DNA of 36,798 nt from JAGNZR01 sp051659505 (lineage in GTDB: Bacteria; Fusobacteriota; Fusobacteriia; Fusobacteriales; Fusobacteriaceae), in NCBI GenBank assembly GCA_051659505.1, contig JBOFOQ010000024.1, positions 1 through 36,798 on the forward strand, given 5' to 3'. Made by a program: the position numbers and the translations under genes. The notes beneath the pieces were generated by a model that searched no databases, had not been told where the DNA came from, and saw only the letters and a list, made by a program, of their open reading frames with translations. Below are positions 26,129 through 34,052 of this stretch, piece by piece (position 1 is the first letter of the stretch; each line of letters starts with the position of its first letter).

Positions 26129-26971
26129 ATGAAAAAAATAAGAGTTACAATTTCAGAAGATACATGGGCACTTTTAAAAAAAGATTCAGAAGAATTTGGT
26201 ATAAATAATAATAAATTATGCAATTTTATTTTAGATAAATTTAAGTATAATAAAAAATTTGAATTAAATAAGACTCTAGAATCTCAAAATAAATCTGTAA
26301 AAAAAATAATTCAGTTTGATTTAAATGTTTCAAATAAAAATATATATTATGATATTTTAAAAGCGAATAAAGTAGAAATAGAAGCTGATTTTTTTAGAGA
26401 ACTCTTTGGTATTTATATATCAAAGTTTAAGTATCAAAGAGAACTTTTTATTTTTTCTGATAAGGTTAATAAAATTTTAGAAGCTATAAAATCTAAAAAC
26501 AAATTAAAAATAATATATTTAGAAAATATCTATACTGTAAATCCATATTTTGTTAAAAGAGAAAAACAAGGAGATGAAAATTTTCTTTTTGTTTTTAATG
26601 AAACAACTCAGAATTATGAAAACTTTAAATTGAAAGAGCTAGAGATACTGGCTATTCTTGAAGAAAAAATAATTTTAAATAATAAAAAATATATAGAGCA
26701 AGTAAGAGAAAATTTTGATCCTTTTTTAGGTCATGGTAATATAGTAAAAGTAAAACTTACTCCTGTAGGGGAAAGTTTACTAAAAAGTTTAACTAACTAT
26801 AGACCACAATTTATAAAAAAAGAAAAAGATATCTTTCATTTTGAAATTTCTAATGAGAATGCTAAGCTTTATTTTGCTTCTTTCATGAAAGAAGCAGAAA
26901 TAATAGAACCTCTAGGACTGAGAGAAGAAATAAAAAAATCTTTACATGAAACACTTGATTTATATAATTAA
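26129..26971 (+). CDS. RHH-WYL transcriptional regulator
   Basis: 280 residues from ATG 26129 (AGAGGA five bases before it); ATG 26099 abuts GAAGGA and is unlikely. The N-terminus (KKIRVTISEDTWALLKKDSEE) looks like a ribbon-helix-helix DNA-binding domain. A WYL-type ligand-binding domain follows (about 120-200, IKSKNKLKIIYLENIYTVNP and FLFVFNE), then the usual C-terminal extension with EPLGLREEIKKSLHETLDLY. WYL regulators sense nucleotides or nucleic acid ends and often control defence or stress genes. Most have a wHTH; the RHH form is less common. It could regulate the divergent AGCS gene or the downstream flavoprotein genes. Confidence 0.78.
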   Translation: MKKIRVTISEDTWALLKKDSEEFGINNNKLCNFILDKFKYNKKFELNKTLESQNKSVKKIIQFDLNVSNKNIYYDILKANKVEIEADFFRELFGIYISKFKYQRELFIFSDKVNKILEAIKSKNKLKIIYLENIYTVNPYFVKREKQGDENFLFVFNETTQNYENFKLKELEILAILEEKIILNNKKYIEQVRENFDPFLGHGNIVKVKLTPVGESLLKSLTNYRPQFIKKEKDIFHFEISNENAKLYFASFMKEAEIIEPLGLREEIKKSLHETLDLYN

Positions 26972-27119
26972 TAGTAAAGGAACACGATTAAATCTTCTCG
27001 TAACAATCCTATGAATTTTTAATATTTTATTTTAGAGGTTTTTATGGTATAATCTATAATGAAATATTATAATTTAAATTCTAGCTTTTAAAAATAACGT
27101 GTGTTATACTTTATAAAGC

Positions 27120-27137
27120 AGTGATATGGGAATCACT
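27120..27137. promoter_or_regulatory. Inverted repeat in the leader of the FabK-family genes
   Basis: AGTGAT-ATGGGA-ATCACT, six-base perfect arms, 33 bases before the TTG start at 27170. A second ATCAC at about 27154-27158, directly before AGGAGG, could also pair with the left arm and would then approach the ribosome site. A perfect TATAAT is at 27048-27053. It may be an operator or an RNA switch; neither is proven. Confidence 0.35.
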
Positions 27138-27169
27138 CATTTAAAATAAACGTATCACAGGAGGAAAAA

Positions 27170-28105
27170 TTGAAATTTGGTAATTTGGAAATAGAATTCC
27201 CTTTAATACAAGGTGGAATGGCGATAAGAGGTTCTTTAAGTACTTTAGCTGCAGCAGTTGCAAATGAAGGTGGAATAGGCTGTATAGCTGGAACAGCAAT
27301 ACCCATGGAAGAGCTAAAAAATGAAATAAAAAAAGCTAGAGAATTAATAGTAAATAAAAGTGGTGCATTAGCTGTGAATATAATGTTTGCTGCAAGTGAT
27401 TTCGCTGAGACTGTCCAAACATCAATTGATGCAGGAATCGATATTATTATAACTGGAGCAGGTTTTTCTAGAGATATCTATGAAATGGTAAAAGGAACAG
27501 ATGTTAAAATTTTCCCTATAGTTTCCTCTGCTAAATTAGCTAAACTTGCTCAAAAACTTGGTGCAAGTGCTATTGTAGTAGAAGGTGGAAATGCTGGTGG
27601 ACATCTAGGTACTGACCTTGATTCATGGGATATAGTTGGAGATGTGGTAGACAATGTTACTATTCCAGTTTTTGGTGCTGGAGGAATTATTACTCCTGAA
27701 GATGGTAAAAGAATGCTGGCATTAGGAGCTAGTGGTATTCAAATGGGAAGTAGATTTATTGCTTCGATCGAATGTGAGGTTTCTGATTTTTTTAAACAAA
27801 TGTATTTAAATGCAAAAGAAGGAGATATTGTAACAATTATGAGTTCTGCAGGACTTCCTGCTAACGCAATAAAAACTCCATTTATTAAAAAACTTTTAAA
27901 TGATGATAAAGATATCGCACCTAAAACATGTAGTAAATGTTTAAAGCACTGTAGCTATAAGTTTTGTGTAAACAATCGTCTTGTAGTAGGCCACGAAGGA
28001 AATATTGAAGAGGGAATGGTTTTTGCAGGTAAAGACGCTTGGAAAATTAACTCAATAAAAAGTGTAAAAGAAATATTTAGTGATTTTAAAGAGATATTTG
28101 TTTAA
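27170..28105 (+). CDS. Nitronate monooxygenase / FabK-family flavoprotein with C-terminal cysteine cluster
   Basis: 311 residues from TTG 27170, five bases after AGGAGG. FMN-binding TIM barrel: FPLIQGGMAIRGSLSTLAAA near 10-29, VVEGGNAGGHLG near 138-149, and FGAGGIITPEDGKRMLALGA near 166-185. After the barrel comes a cysteine cluster, CSKCLKHCSYKFC, near 254-266, found in a subgroup of these proteins; metal or Fe-S binding is possible. Paralogue of the next gene, but without its FabK-type C-terminus. Possible roles are nitronate oxidation or another flavin reaction; I would not call it enoyl-ACP reductase. Confidence 0.82.
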   Translation: MKFGNLEIEFPLIQGGMAIRGSLSTLAAAVANEGGIGCIAGTAIPMEELKNEIKKARELIVNKSGALAVNIMFAASDFAETVQTSIDAGIDIIITGAGFSRDIYEMVKGTDVKIFPIVSSAKLAKLAQKLGASAIVVEGGNAGGHLGTDLDSWDIVGDVVDNVTIPVFGAGGIITPEDGKRMLALGASGIQMGSRFIASIECEVSDFFKQMYLNAKEGDIVTIMSSAGLPANAIKTPFIKKLLNDDKDIAPKTCSKCLKHCSYKFCVNNRLVVGHEGNIEEGMVFAGKDAWKINSIKSVKEIFSDFKEIFV

Positions 28106-28135
28106 AAATATTTCTAAATTAGGAGGAATTAAACT

Positions 28136-29089
28136 ATGCAAAAAAATCAAATTTGCAAACTACTAGGGATTAAGTATCCTATAATTCAAGGTGCAATGGC
28201 TTGGATTTCAGAAGGAAATCTAGCTGGTAATGTATCAAAAGCTGGAGGATTAGGAATAATAGCAGGAGGTGGAATGCCTGTAGATATGCTTAGAGCTAAT
28301 ATTAAGAAAGCAAAATCAATTACATCAAACCCTTTTGGGGTAAATCTTATGCTTATGATGGAAGATGTAGCAGAGCAAATTGATGTTTGTATAGAGGAAA
28401 AAATATCTGTTGTTACTACTGGTGCTGGAAATCCAGGACCATATATGGAAAAATTAAAGGCAGCAGGAATAAAAGTTATACCTGTTATTCCTTCAGTTGC
28501 TCTAGCTAAAAGAATGGAAAAAATAGGTGCAGATGCTGTAATCGCAGAAGGAATGGAAGCAGGAGGACATATAGGAGAACTAACTACTATGGCTCTTTTA
28601 CCTCAAGTAGTCTCAGCTGTTACTATCCCTGTTATTGCTGCTGGTGGAATAGCTAGCGGAGAACAATTTTTAGCTGCTCTTTCCATGGGTGCTTCAGGAA
28701 TTCAAGTTGGAACTATATTTTTAACAGCACATGAATGTTTAGTACATGAAAAATATAAAGCAGCAGTACTAAAGGCAAAGGATAGATCAAGTGTAGTAAC
28801 TGGTAATTTTACTGGGCATCCTGTTCGTGTTTTAGAAAATAAATTTTCAAAAGCTATATTAGAAAGAGAAAAATGTGGTGCTAGTAAAGAAGAAATAGAA
28901 GAATTAGGAAAAGGTAGACTAAAATTAGCCGTTATTGATGGTGATGTAGTTGAGGGAAGTATTATGGCAGGACAGGTAGCTGCTATGGTAACAAAAGAAT
29001 CTCCTGCTAAAGATATTTTAGAAGGGTTAATTTCAGGATTAGAAATTGCTAAATCAAATTTAGAGGCTAGATTTAAAAGCTGGTCATAA
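28136..29089 (+). CDS. fabK: Enoyl-ACP reductase II (FabK)
   Basis: 317 residues; ATG follows TAGGAGGAATTAAACT. FMN-dependent TIM barrel with PIIQGAMAWISEGNLAGNVS near 15-34, GVNLMLMM near 69-76, AEGMEAGGHIGELTTMALL near 141-159 (the His that activates the flavin lies in GGH), and AAGGIASGEQFLAALSMGAS near 175-194. FabK reduces trans-2-enoyl-ACP in fatty acid synthesis and replaces FabI in many Firmicutes and Fusobacteria. No other fab genes are nearby. It follows its paralogue by 30 bases and ends in a strong terminator, so the two form an operon. Confidence 0.9.
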   Translation: MQKNQICKLLGIKYPIIQGAMAWISEGNLAGNVSKAGGLGIIAGGGMPVDMLRANIKKAKSITSNPFGVNLMLMMEDVAEQIDVCIEEKISVVTTGAGNPGPYMEKLKAAGIKVIPVIPSVALAKRMEKIGADAVIAEGMEAGGHIGELTTMALLPQVVSAVTIPVIAAGGIASGEQFLAALSMGASGIQVGTIFLTAHECLVHEKYKAAVLKAKDRSSVVTGNFTGHPVRVLENKFSKAILEREKCGASKEEIEELGKGRLKLAVIDGDVVEGSIMAGQVAAMVTKESPAKDILEGLISGLEIAKSNLEARFKSWS

Positions 29090-29116
29090 AATAAATATGA
29101 AATAGTAGGTATTATA

Positions 29117-29161
29117 AAAAGTGTGTTTAATTATTAGAAAATAATAATTAAACACACTTTT
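29117..29161. terminator. Bidirectional terminator between fabK and hydF
   Basis: A perfect 20-bp stem: AAAAGTGTGTTTAATTATTA and its complement around loop GAAAA, ending in TTTT. It separates two convergent operons. Confidence 0.85.
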
Positions 29162-29175
29162 ATTTTATTAAAATT

Positions 29176-30363
29176 CTATTTAAATACTTCTAAGGATTTA
29201 TCTAAAATTCCTGTAACTTCTGCAATAACTAAACCATAATTTGTTATTTGAACTTTAGAATCTAAAGATTCATCTATACGACTTTGCATGAGTTTTTTAT
29301 TTATCATACAGGCTCCACAGTGAATTACTAAGGAATATTCAGAAAGATTTTCAGGAAAGTCTTTCCCTGCAACAAAATCAAACTTAATATCTTTCCCTGA
29401 ATATTTTTTTATTAGTTTTGGAATTTTTACTCTTCCTATATCCTCATGAGAGGTGTTGTGAGTACAGGTTTCAGCTATTAAAATTTTATCTCCATCTTTC
29501 AGATTTTTTAAACTTTTTACTCCATTAACTAGAGAATTTAAATCTCCTTTTTGTCTTGCAAATAAAATAGAAAAACTAGTTAGCTTAGCTTGGTTATTTA
29601 AAATTTTATCAACACTTTTAAAAGCTTGCGAGTCTGTTACAACTAAATCTATATTTTTAATATCTTCCAAAGCACTTTGAAGCTCGCTGTCTCTTACCAC
29701 ATAGCTTTTTATACCGTGATCTAGACATTCTCTTATTAATTGTACTTGAGGAAGAATTAAACGACCTTTTGGTGCCTCTGAATCTACTGGGACTACCATT
29801 AAAACTTTTCCATTATATGGAACTAAATCCCCCAATAATTTAGGTTCTTCTTGCTCTTTTTTAATTTCTTTTAAAATTTCATCTTTTAGATTAAAAATAC
29901 TTTCTTTATTTAAAGTTGATACAAAAACTCCTTTAGAAAAAATATTTTTCACTTTTTCTATTTCTTCACTAGATAAGAGGTCAGCTTTGTTCAACACTAA
30001 TAAAAATGGAATATTGTATTTTTTAAATTGCTTCTCTTGTTCTTTATAAAATAAGATATCTATTTTTGTAGCATCTATTACTAGTAAAGCAAAGTCACTT
30101 CTTTTAAGTTCTTCTAAAGTTTTTTTTACTCTTAATTTACCCAGGGGCGTATTGTCTTCTAAGCCTGCAGTATCTATAAATAAAACAGGTCCAAAGGGAA
30201 GAAATTCCATAGCTTTTGTTACAGAATCAGTGGTAGTTCCTTCTATCTCAGAGACAATAGATATATTTTGATCTGTTATGGCATTTATTAACGAGGATTT
30301 TCCAGAGTTTGTTTTACCAAAAATTCCTATGTGTAATCTATTAGAGTTAGGTGTATTTTTCAT
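29176..30363 (-). CDS. hydF: [FeFe]-hydrogenase H-cluster maturation GTPase HydF
   Basis: 395 residues. The GTPase domain has Walker A GKTNSGKSS near 16-24, DTAG near 59-62 and NKAD near 123-126. The C-terminal domain carries the [4Fe-4S] cluster Cys: C300 (in ETCTHN), C349 and C352 (in HCGAC). HydF is the scaffold on which HydE and HydG build the 2Fe subcluster before transfer to HydA. AAGGAGA precedes the ATG; it lies nine bases after hydG, so they are cotranscribed. hydE and hydA are not in the window. Confidence 0.95.
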   Translation of the reverse strand: MKNTPNSNRLHIGIFGKTNSGKSSLINAITDQNISIVSEIEGTTTDSVTKAMEFLPFGPVLFIDTAGLEDNTPLGKLRVKKTLEELKRSDFALLVIDATKIDILFYKEQEKQFKKYNIPFLLVLNKADLLSSEEIEKVKNIFSKGVFVSTLNKESIFNLKDEILKEIKKEQEEPKLLGDLVPYNGKVLMVVPVDSEAPKGRLILPQVQLIRECLDHGIKSYVVRDSELQSALEDIKNIDLVVTDSQAFKSVDKILNNQAKLTSFSILFARQKGDLNSLVNGVKSLKNLKDGDKILIAETCTHNTSHEDIGRVKIPKLIKKYSGKDIKFDFVAGKDFPENLSEYSLVIHCGACMINKKLMQSRIDESLDSKVQITNYGLVIAEVTGILDKSLEVFK

Positions 30364-30372
30364 AGGCTCTCC

Positions 30373-31764
30373 TTAAAGATATAGGTCTCTTTCACCATTT
30401 TTAATCTTTTCTAATTTTTCAATTGTTAATTTTTTTATATCTTCTCTACTTATATTTTCTAATTCTCGAGCTATAACTTTTTTAACTTTTTCTGTTAATT
30501 CTAAATCTCCATAATCCATTGCATACTCCATCAAAGTCAAAAGAGCATTTGGTGAGCAAACATTTTGTATATTTCCACTTTTAGCAAGTTGCATAAATCT
30601 ATCACCAGTTCTTCCCATTCGATAACAAGCTGTACAGTAACTTGGAATATAATCTTCATCTAGAAGTTCTTTTAAAATTTCCAGTGGAGTTCTGTGATCA
30701 GCTAGTTCAAATTGAGTTCTTGTTTTTCCGTTTTCTCTATCAGTATAACCACCAACATCAGCTGATGAACCTGCACTAATTTGTGATATTCCATATTTTA
30801 TTAATTCTCTTCTAAGCTCAGCCGTTTCTCTTGTTGAAAGAATCATTCCTGTATAGGGAACTGCTAGTCTTATTATAGCTACTATATTTCTAAAAGTATC
30901 GTCATCTATCTGATGTGGGAATTCTTCTAAACTCATACCTTCTGCTTTTTTTATTCTTGGTACAGAAATAGTGTGAAATCCAACACCATAATTTTTTTCT
31001 AAATATTCATTATGAAGCATTAGAGCTATTATTTCATATTTATAGTTAGTTAAACCAAAAAGAACTCCTCCACCAACATCATCAATTCCACCTTCCATGG
31101 CTCTATTAAATGCTGTTAAATGATAGTCGTAGTTCCCTTTTAGTGAATTAGGGTGAACTCTTTCATAAGTAGGCTTATGGTATGTCTCTTGAAATAAAAT
31201 ATATGTTCCTATGTCTGCCTCTTTTAACTTTTTATAATTTTCAACAGTTGTAGCAGCTATATTTACATTGATTCTTCTTATAGCACCTTTTTCAAATTTT
31301 GTACTGTAAACTGCATCAATAGCCTCTAATGTATATTCAATTGGGAGATTTACAGGGTCTTCTCCTAATTCTAAAGCTAGCCTTTTATGCCCCATTTTTT
31401 CTAAAAGTTTAACTTCATTTTGTATTTGTTCTCTTGAAAGTTTTTTTCTAGGAAATTTATTCTCTTTTTTATATCCACAATAAGTACAGTTATTCACGCA
31501 ATAATCGCTTACATAAAGGGGTGCAAAAACTACTATTCTATTCCCATATATAGACTTTTTCAATTCTCCAGCAATTTTATAAAGTCTTTTTTTTTGCTCT
31601 TCATCTTTAATTTCAAGAAGTGAAGCAACCTCTTTATGAGTAAGTCCATTTTTATTTTCTGCTGAGGTTAAAATTCTTTCTATCTCCTCATAATTTGTAT
31701 CTTTAGCTTCTGATAATAAATTTTCAATATATAGTTCATTTATAAAATTTATATTTTTTTTCAT
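30373..31764 (-). CDS. hydG: [FeFe]-hydrogenase maturase HydG (radical SAM tyrosine lyase)
   Basis: 463 residues. The radical-SAM cluster motif is C89-x3-C93-x2-C96 (YCVNNCTYCGY). The C-terminal auxiliary cluster ligands are C377, C380 and C403 (CTACYRMGRTGDRF, then NVC), which distinguishes HydG from ThiH. It cleaves tyrosine to p-cresol and dehydroglycine and supplies CO and cyanide to the H-cluster. ATG follows AAGGAGAAAAAAGAAT. Only 33 bases separate it from the IS remnant at 31798-32225, so its original upstream region appears displaced. Confidence 0.95.
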   Translation of the reverse strand: MKKNINFINELYIENLLSEAKDTNYEEIERILTSAENKNGLTHKEVASLLEIKDEEQKKRLYKIAGELKKSIYGNRIVVFAPLYVSDYCVNNCTYCGYKKENKFPRKKLSREQIQNEVKLLEKMGHKRLALELGEDPVNLPIEYTLEAIDAVYSTKFEKGAIRRINVNIAATTVENYKKLKEADIGTYILFQETYHKPTYERVHPNSLKGNYDYHLTAFNRAMEGGIDDVGGGVLFGLTNYKYEIIALMLHNEYLEKNYGVGFHTISVPRIKKAEGMSLEEFPHQIDDDTFRNIVAIIRLAVPYTGMILSTRETAELRRELIKYGISQISAGSSADVGGYTDRENGKTRTQFELADHRTPLEILKELLDEDYIPSYCTACYRMGRTGDRFMQLAKSGNIQNVCSPNALLTLMEYAMDYGDLELTEKVKKVIARELENISREDIKKLTIEKLEKIKNGERDLYL

Positions 31765-31882
31765 ATTCTTTTTTCTCCTTTTTTAGTTATTGTTTATTAG
31801 CCGATTGTAAAACTAAAATAATTTAGTAAAACAAAGGCTTTTTATTAATTTTTTTCTTTGTGTTTCCTCCACTTTCTGATAA

Positions 31883-32044
31883 AATTTAGTTATCATCAAA
31901 ACAAAATCATTTACTACAAATACAATAAAATTTGATTTAATTTTCGCTGGAATAACTCAATTGATAACAGTTATTTTAGCAAAAGTGCTTCATAAAATAG
32001 GACTCTATAAATCTACTAAAACTTTAATAAAAAAATTAGCTTAA
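31883..32044 (+). pseudogene. C-terminal fragment of an IS transposase
   Basis: 53 codons open after an in-frame TGA-TAA (31877-31882), without a start codon. The translation includes FDLIFAGITQLITVILAKVL and HKIGLYKSTKTLIKKLA before TAA. The Lys-rich tail and its place just inside an IS end suggest a transposase C-terminus. The IS family cannot be fixed from this piece; an IS1182-like element is one possibility. Confidence 0.6.
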
Positions 32045-32074
32045 AATTTCTTTAAATAAAATATAAAACTTCGA

Positions 32075-32100
32075 CTCTATTGTATTAAATAGGGCTTTTT
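32075..32100 (+). terminator. Terminator of the IS transposase
   Basis: Stem CTCTATT/AATAGGG (one G-U pair) with loop GTATTA, then C and five T. Copy 1 begins inside this element at base 1. Confidence 0.5.
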
Positions 32101-32225
32101 GTCTTTCTTAAATTTTCTAAATTTATATAATTTTTAAAAAAAATTTAGAAATTAAGCCTTCATGTTCTTAAATTTAAAAATTTGAATTTTTTCATCTTAA
32201 AAAACATGACTTTTGCAATTGGCTA
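32090..32225 (+). repeat. IS right end (copy 2 of the 136-bp repeat)
   Basis: Matches 1-136 at 134 of 136 positions in the same orientation. Contains the two AT-rich hairpins and the terminal CAATTGGCTA. Direct copies 32 kb apart are possible substrates for homologous recombination. Confidence 0.92.
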
Positions 32226-32328
32226 CTTTTCTTAAAATAAGTTTTATTTTAAAATTTAAATAGTTGAAAAAGTTATAATAATATTAATTTCATGTTTTTC
32301 TAATAAATTAAAATATAGTGTTAAATCT

Positions 32329-32868
32329 TTATAATCTCTCAATATATCCCATGAATTCATCTTTAGATGACTGTACCTTTACTAGTGTATTTCTATAATA
32401 TTTTTTTCTTATTATATCTGCTAATTCAGAAGGTATATCTCTTAAATTAGTTATTGTCCTTTTCATAAGTTCTATTTTTATAGGTTTAATATCTATTTCT
32501 GCAAATATTTTTTCCAGAGTGAAAAATTCAACTTTACCTGATATTTCAGCTAAAGAAATTTTATTGATACCGTCTTCATTATGATAAATAAAAATATAAT
32601 CTTCTATTTTCATATTTTTAGACCAATCAATTAAGACTCTAACACAATTTCCATTTTCTTTAATTGAATATTTTGTTTTTAAAGTCATAATTTTTTCTCT
32701 AATTTCTCTTATAGATAAAGAAGTATCATTTATTTTTTCTTTTAATTCGATATATAGTTCATCACTACTACAATTTATACAACTCCCAAATAAAGTATAG
32801 ATATCTTTTCCATTAAAATGAGTATCCACATTTAAATCCATTCTTATTACCCAAATATTTTTTTTCAT
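32329..32868 (-). CDS. Unknown protein with possible PUA/EVE-like N-terminal domain
   Basis: 179 residues. The opening KKNIWVIRMDLN and the later YIFIYHNEDG...ISLAEISG arrangement resemble the layout of EVE/PUA-like domains, which bind modified bases and are often found beside restriction or phage genes; this is weak. The C-terminal third is helical and basic. It is the last gene of the leftward set led by the XRE repressor (34481 to 32329), with an 18-base gap to the gene before it. ATG follows GAGGAGAAAA. Confidence 0.6.
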   Translation of the reverse strand: MKKNIWVIRMDLNVDTHFNGKDIYTLFGSCINCSSDELYIELKEKINDTSLSIREIREKIMTLKTKYSIKENGNCVRVLIDWSKNMKIEDYIFIYHNEDGINKISLAEISGKVEFFTLEKIFAEIDIKPIKIELMKRTITNLRDIPSELADIIRKKYYRNTLVKVQSSKDEFMGYIERL

Positions 32869-32886
32869 TTTTCTCCTCTAAATACT

Positions 32887-33450
32887 CTATTTTTTCTTAA
32901 TTGTTTCAAAGCCTGGCATTGTACTTTCAATCATTTTTCTTTGTTCAGTATTTAAATTTTCTATTTTTTCAAGTAAAGTATTTTTAATTTCTTTTTTTTC
33001 ATTTTTAAATTGTTCAATAAAAGCTATTGATAAAAATATAGTAATATAGAAAACAATCATCCTAAAAAAATCATTTATTATACCTACTAATTCTTCACTT
33101 TCATAATATTTTTTATTAGTTCCTGTAATTTTTTCTTCAATATCTTTTATACTTATAATCGAGTTTTTAAAAACAGATATTAATATAAAAAGAAGAAATA
33201 ATATGGGGGTAAATATAACAAAAATATTTTCTAAAATAAAAGAATCTTCTATTTTAGAAATAATAGTTATCAATACTAATAATATAGAAATAGAGTTAAA
33301 AATTCTACTTCTATATTCCGATATTAAAGACTCTCTAGTTTTAAATAGCTCATCATTTGTCTCAATGTTATAATAAGAATAAATATTTTTTCTTTTCTTT
33401 TTTTTTGTAAAATGGATTCTGATATTAAAATTAAAGAGAACATTATACAT
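32887..33450 (-). CDS. Membrane protein, downstream part of a gene in two frames
   Basis: 187 residues if begun at the ATG at 33450, but that ATG has no ribosome site and lies inside the upstream frame. It is better read as the continuation of the gene starting at 33623 after a -1 shift at the A9 tract (33398-33406 on this strand); the joined protein would have about 245 residues. This part holds three hydrophobic helices: IFNSISILLVLITII, IFVIFTPILFLLFILIS and MIVFYITIFLSIAFI, with charged loops and a C-terminal amphipathic tail. No family recognised. Possible inner-membrane effector in a phage immunity or defence set. Confidence 0.6.
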   Translation of the reverse strand: MYNVLFNFNIRIHFTKKKKRKNIYSYYNIETNDELFKTRESLISEYRSRIFNSISILLVLITIISKIEDSFILENIFVIFTPILFLLFILISVFKNSIISIKDIEEKITGTNKKYYESEELVGIINDFFRMIVFYITIFLSIAFIEQFKNEKKEIKNTLLEKIENLNTEQRKMIESTMPGFETIKKK

Positions 33451-33623
33451 AACATCATAATTAGTATAAAAGCACCTAGTGCAAAGTCATTATATTCATA
33501 TCCAACATATACTGCTACTGAAAACAAAGAAAATAAAGAAAATAATTTTATTCTCTTTATTTTCTTTTCTTCACAATATGTTCTTACATTTCTTAGCAAC
33601 ACTCCATATTTACATTTCTTCAT
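33324..33623 (-). CDS. Membrane protein, upstream part of a gene in two frames
   Basis: 99 residues in the zero frame. ATG follows GTAGGAG, a good ribosome site. The chain has two membrane helices (LFSLFSLFSVAVYVGYEY and FALGAFILIMMLCIMFSLIL), then a basic segment at the A9 tract. In the zero frame it continues for about 24 more residues of unconvincing sequence; after a -1 shift it runs into the 171-codon frame that ends at 32887. Cause may be a real programmed shift, transcript slippage, an inactivating indel or a base-call error. Confidence 0.6.
   Translation of the reverse strand: MKKCKYGVLLRNVRTYCEEKKIKRIKLFSLFSLFSVAVYVGYEYNDFALGAFILIMMLCIMFSLILISESILQKKRKEKIFILIITLRQMMSYLKLESL
33398..33406 (-). 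other. A9 slippery tract at the frame junction
   Basis: Zero-frame codons on the minus strand are CAA AAA AAA AGA. A -1 move on A-AAA-AAA enters the next frame directly as AAG AAA AGA. Runs of nine A are long enough for RNA polymerase slippage or replication slippage. No clear pseudoknot or upstream Shine-Dalgarno stimulator was found. Confidence 0.55.
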
Positions 33624-33635
33624 AATTTACTCCTA

Positions 33636-34052
33636 CTAACATAATTTTTTTAATTCTCTCAACTCTCCAAAAACCTCAATTTCTAAATCAGAATGTAGGG
33701 TATAATCATCTATATTACTCTCATCATCAATCAATAGTTCAGCAGCAAATTTATTAGCTTCTTTCTCTACTACTAAATTTTTAGGAAACATAAAACTTTC
33801 TTTCATCAAATTAATTTCCTTTTTGTGCAAAATTGCATGCCCTAGTTCATGAGCCAAAACAACTTTCATTGATAGCTCATCTAAATTCTCATTTAAAACT
33901 ATATTCTTCTTTTTTAGACACTTGGTATAGTATCCCCTAATATTCTCTAATTCTTTATAAGAAACAACTATTTTGAGGTACTCACAAAGTCTGAAAGGGT
34001 CTCTAGTTCCCCATCTTTCAATCAGATTTTTAACTCTCAATTTTATATTCAT
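33636..34052 (-). CDS. ImmA/IrrE-family metallopeptidase
   Basis: 138 residues. Zinc site H68-E69-L70-G71-H72 in AHELGHAILH, with third ligand E98 in EKEANKFAAELL. ImmA-type enzymes cleave the partner XRE repressor to induce mobile elements (ICEBs1 ImmA-ImmR; IrrE-DdrO in Deinococcus). The ATG directly follows the TAG stop of the XRE gene (no gap), the usual repressor-protease pairing. Confidence 0.9.
   Translation of the reverse strand: MNIKLRVKNLIERWGTRDPFRLCEYLKIVVSYKELENIRGYYTKCLKKKNIVLNENLDELSMKVVLAHELGHAILHKKEINLMKESFMFPKNLVVEKEANKFAAELLIDDESNIDDYTLHSDLEIEVFGELRELKKLC

Larger units (their letters stand above)
31798..32225 (+). mobile_element. Internally deleted insertion sequence
   Basis: About 428 bp bounded by similar inverted ends: left TAGCCGATTGTAAAA (31798) and right, read inward, TAGCCAATTGCAAAA (12-13 of 15 match). 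It contains only the last 53 codons of a transposase, a terminator, then the 136-bp end also found at 1-136. Everything coding for the N-terminal and catalytic part is gone, so it cannot move alone. If TA is duplicated, flanks are TA/TA; no longer target duplication is visible. The gene-free stretch 31765-32328 holds only this element and AT-rich DNA. Confidence 0.75.

Noticed and set aside
32231..32252. Terminator for the leftward accessory genes
   Set aside because: TTAAAATAA/TTATTTTAA is an inverted repeat of A-T pairs only, too weak to call confidently in such AT-rich DNA.
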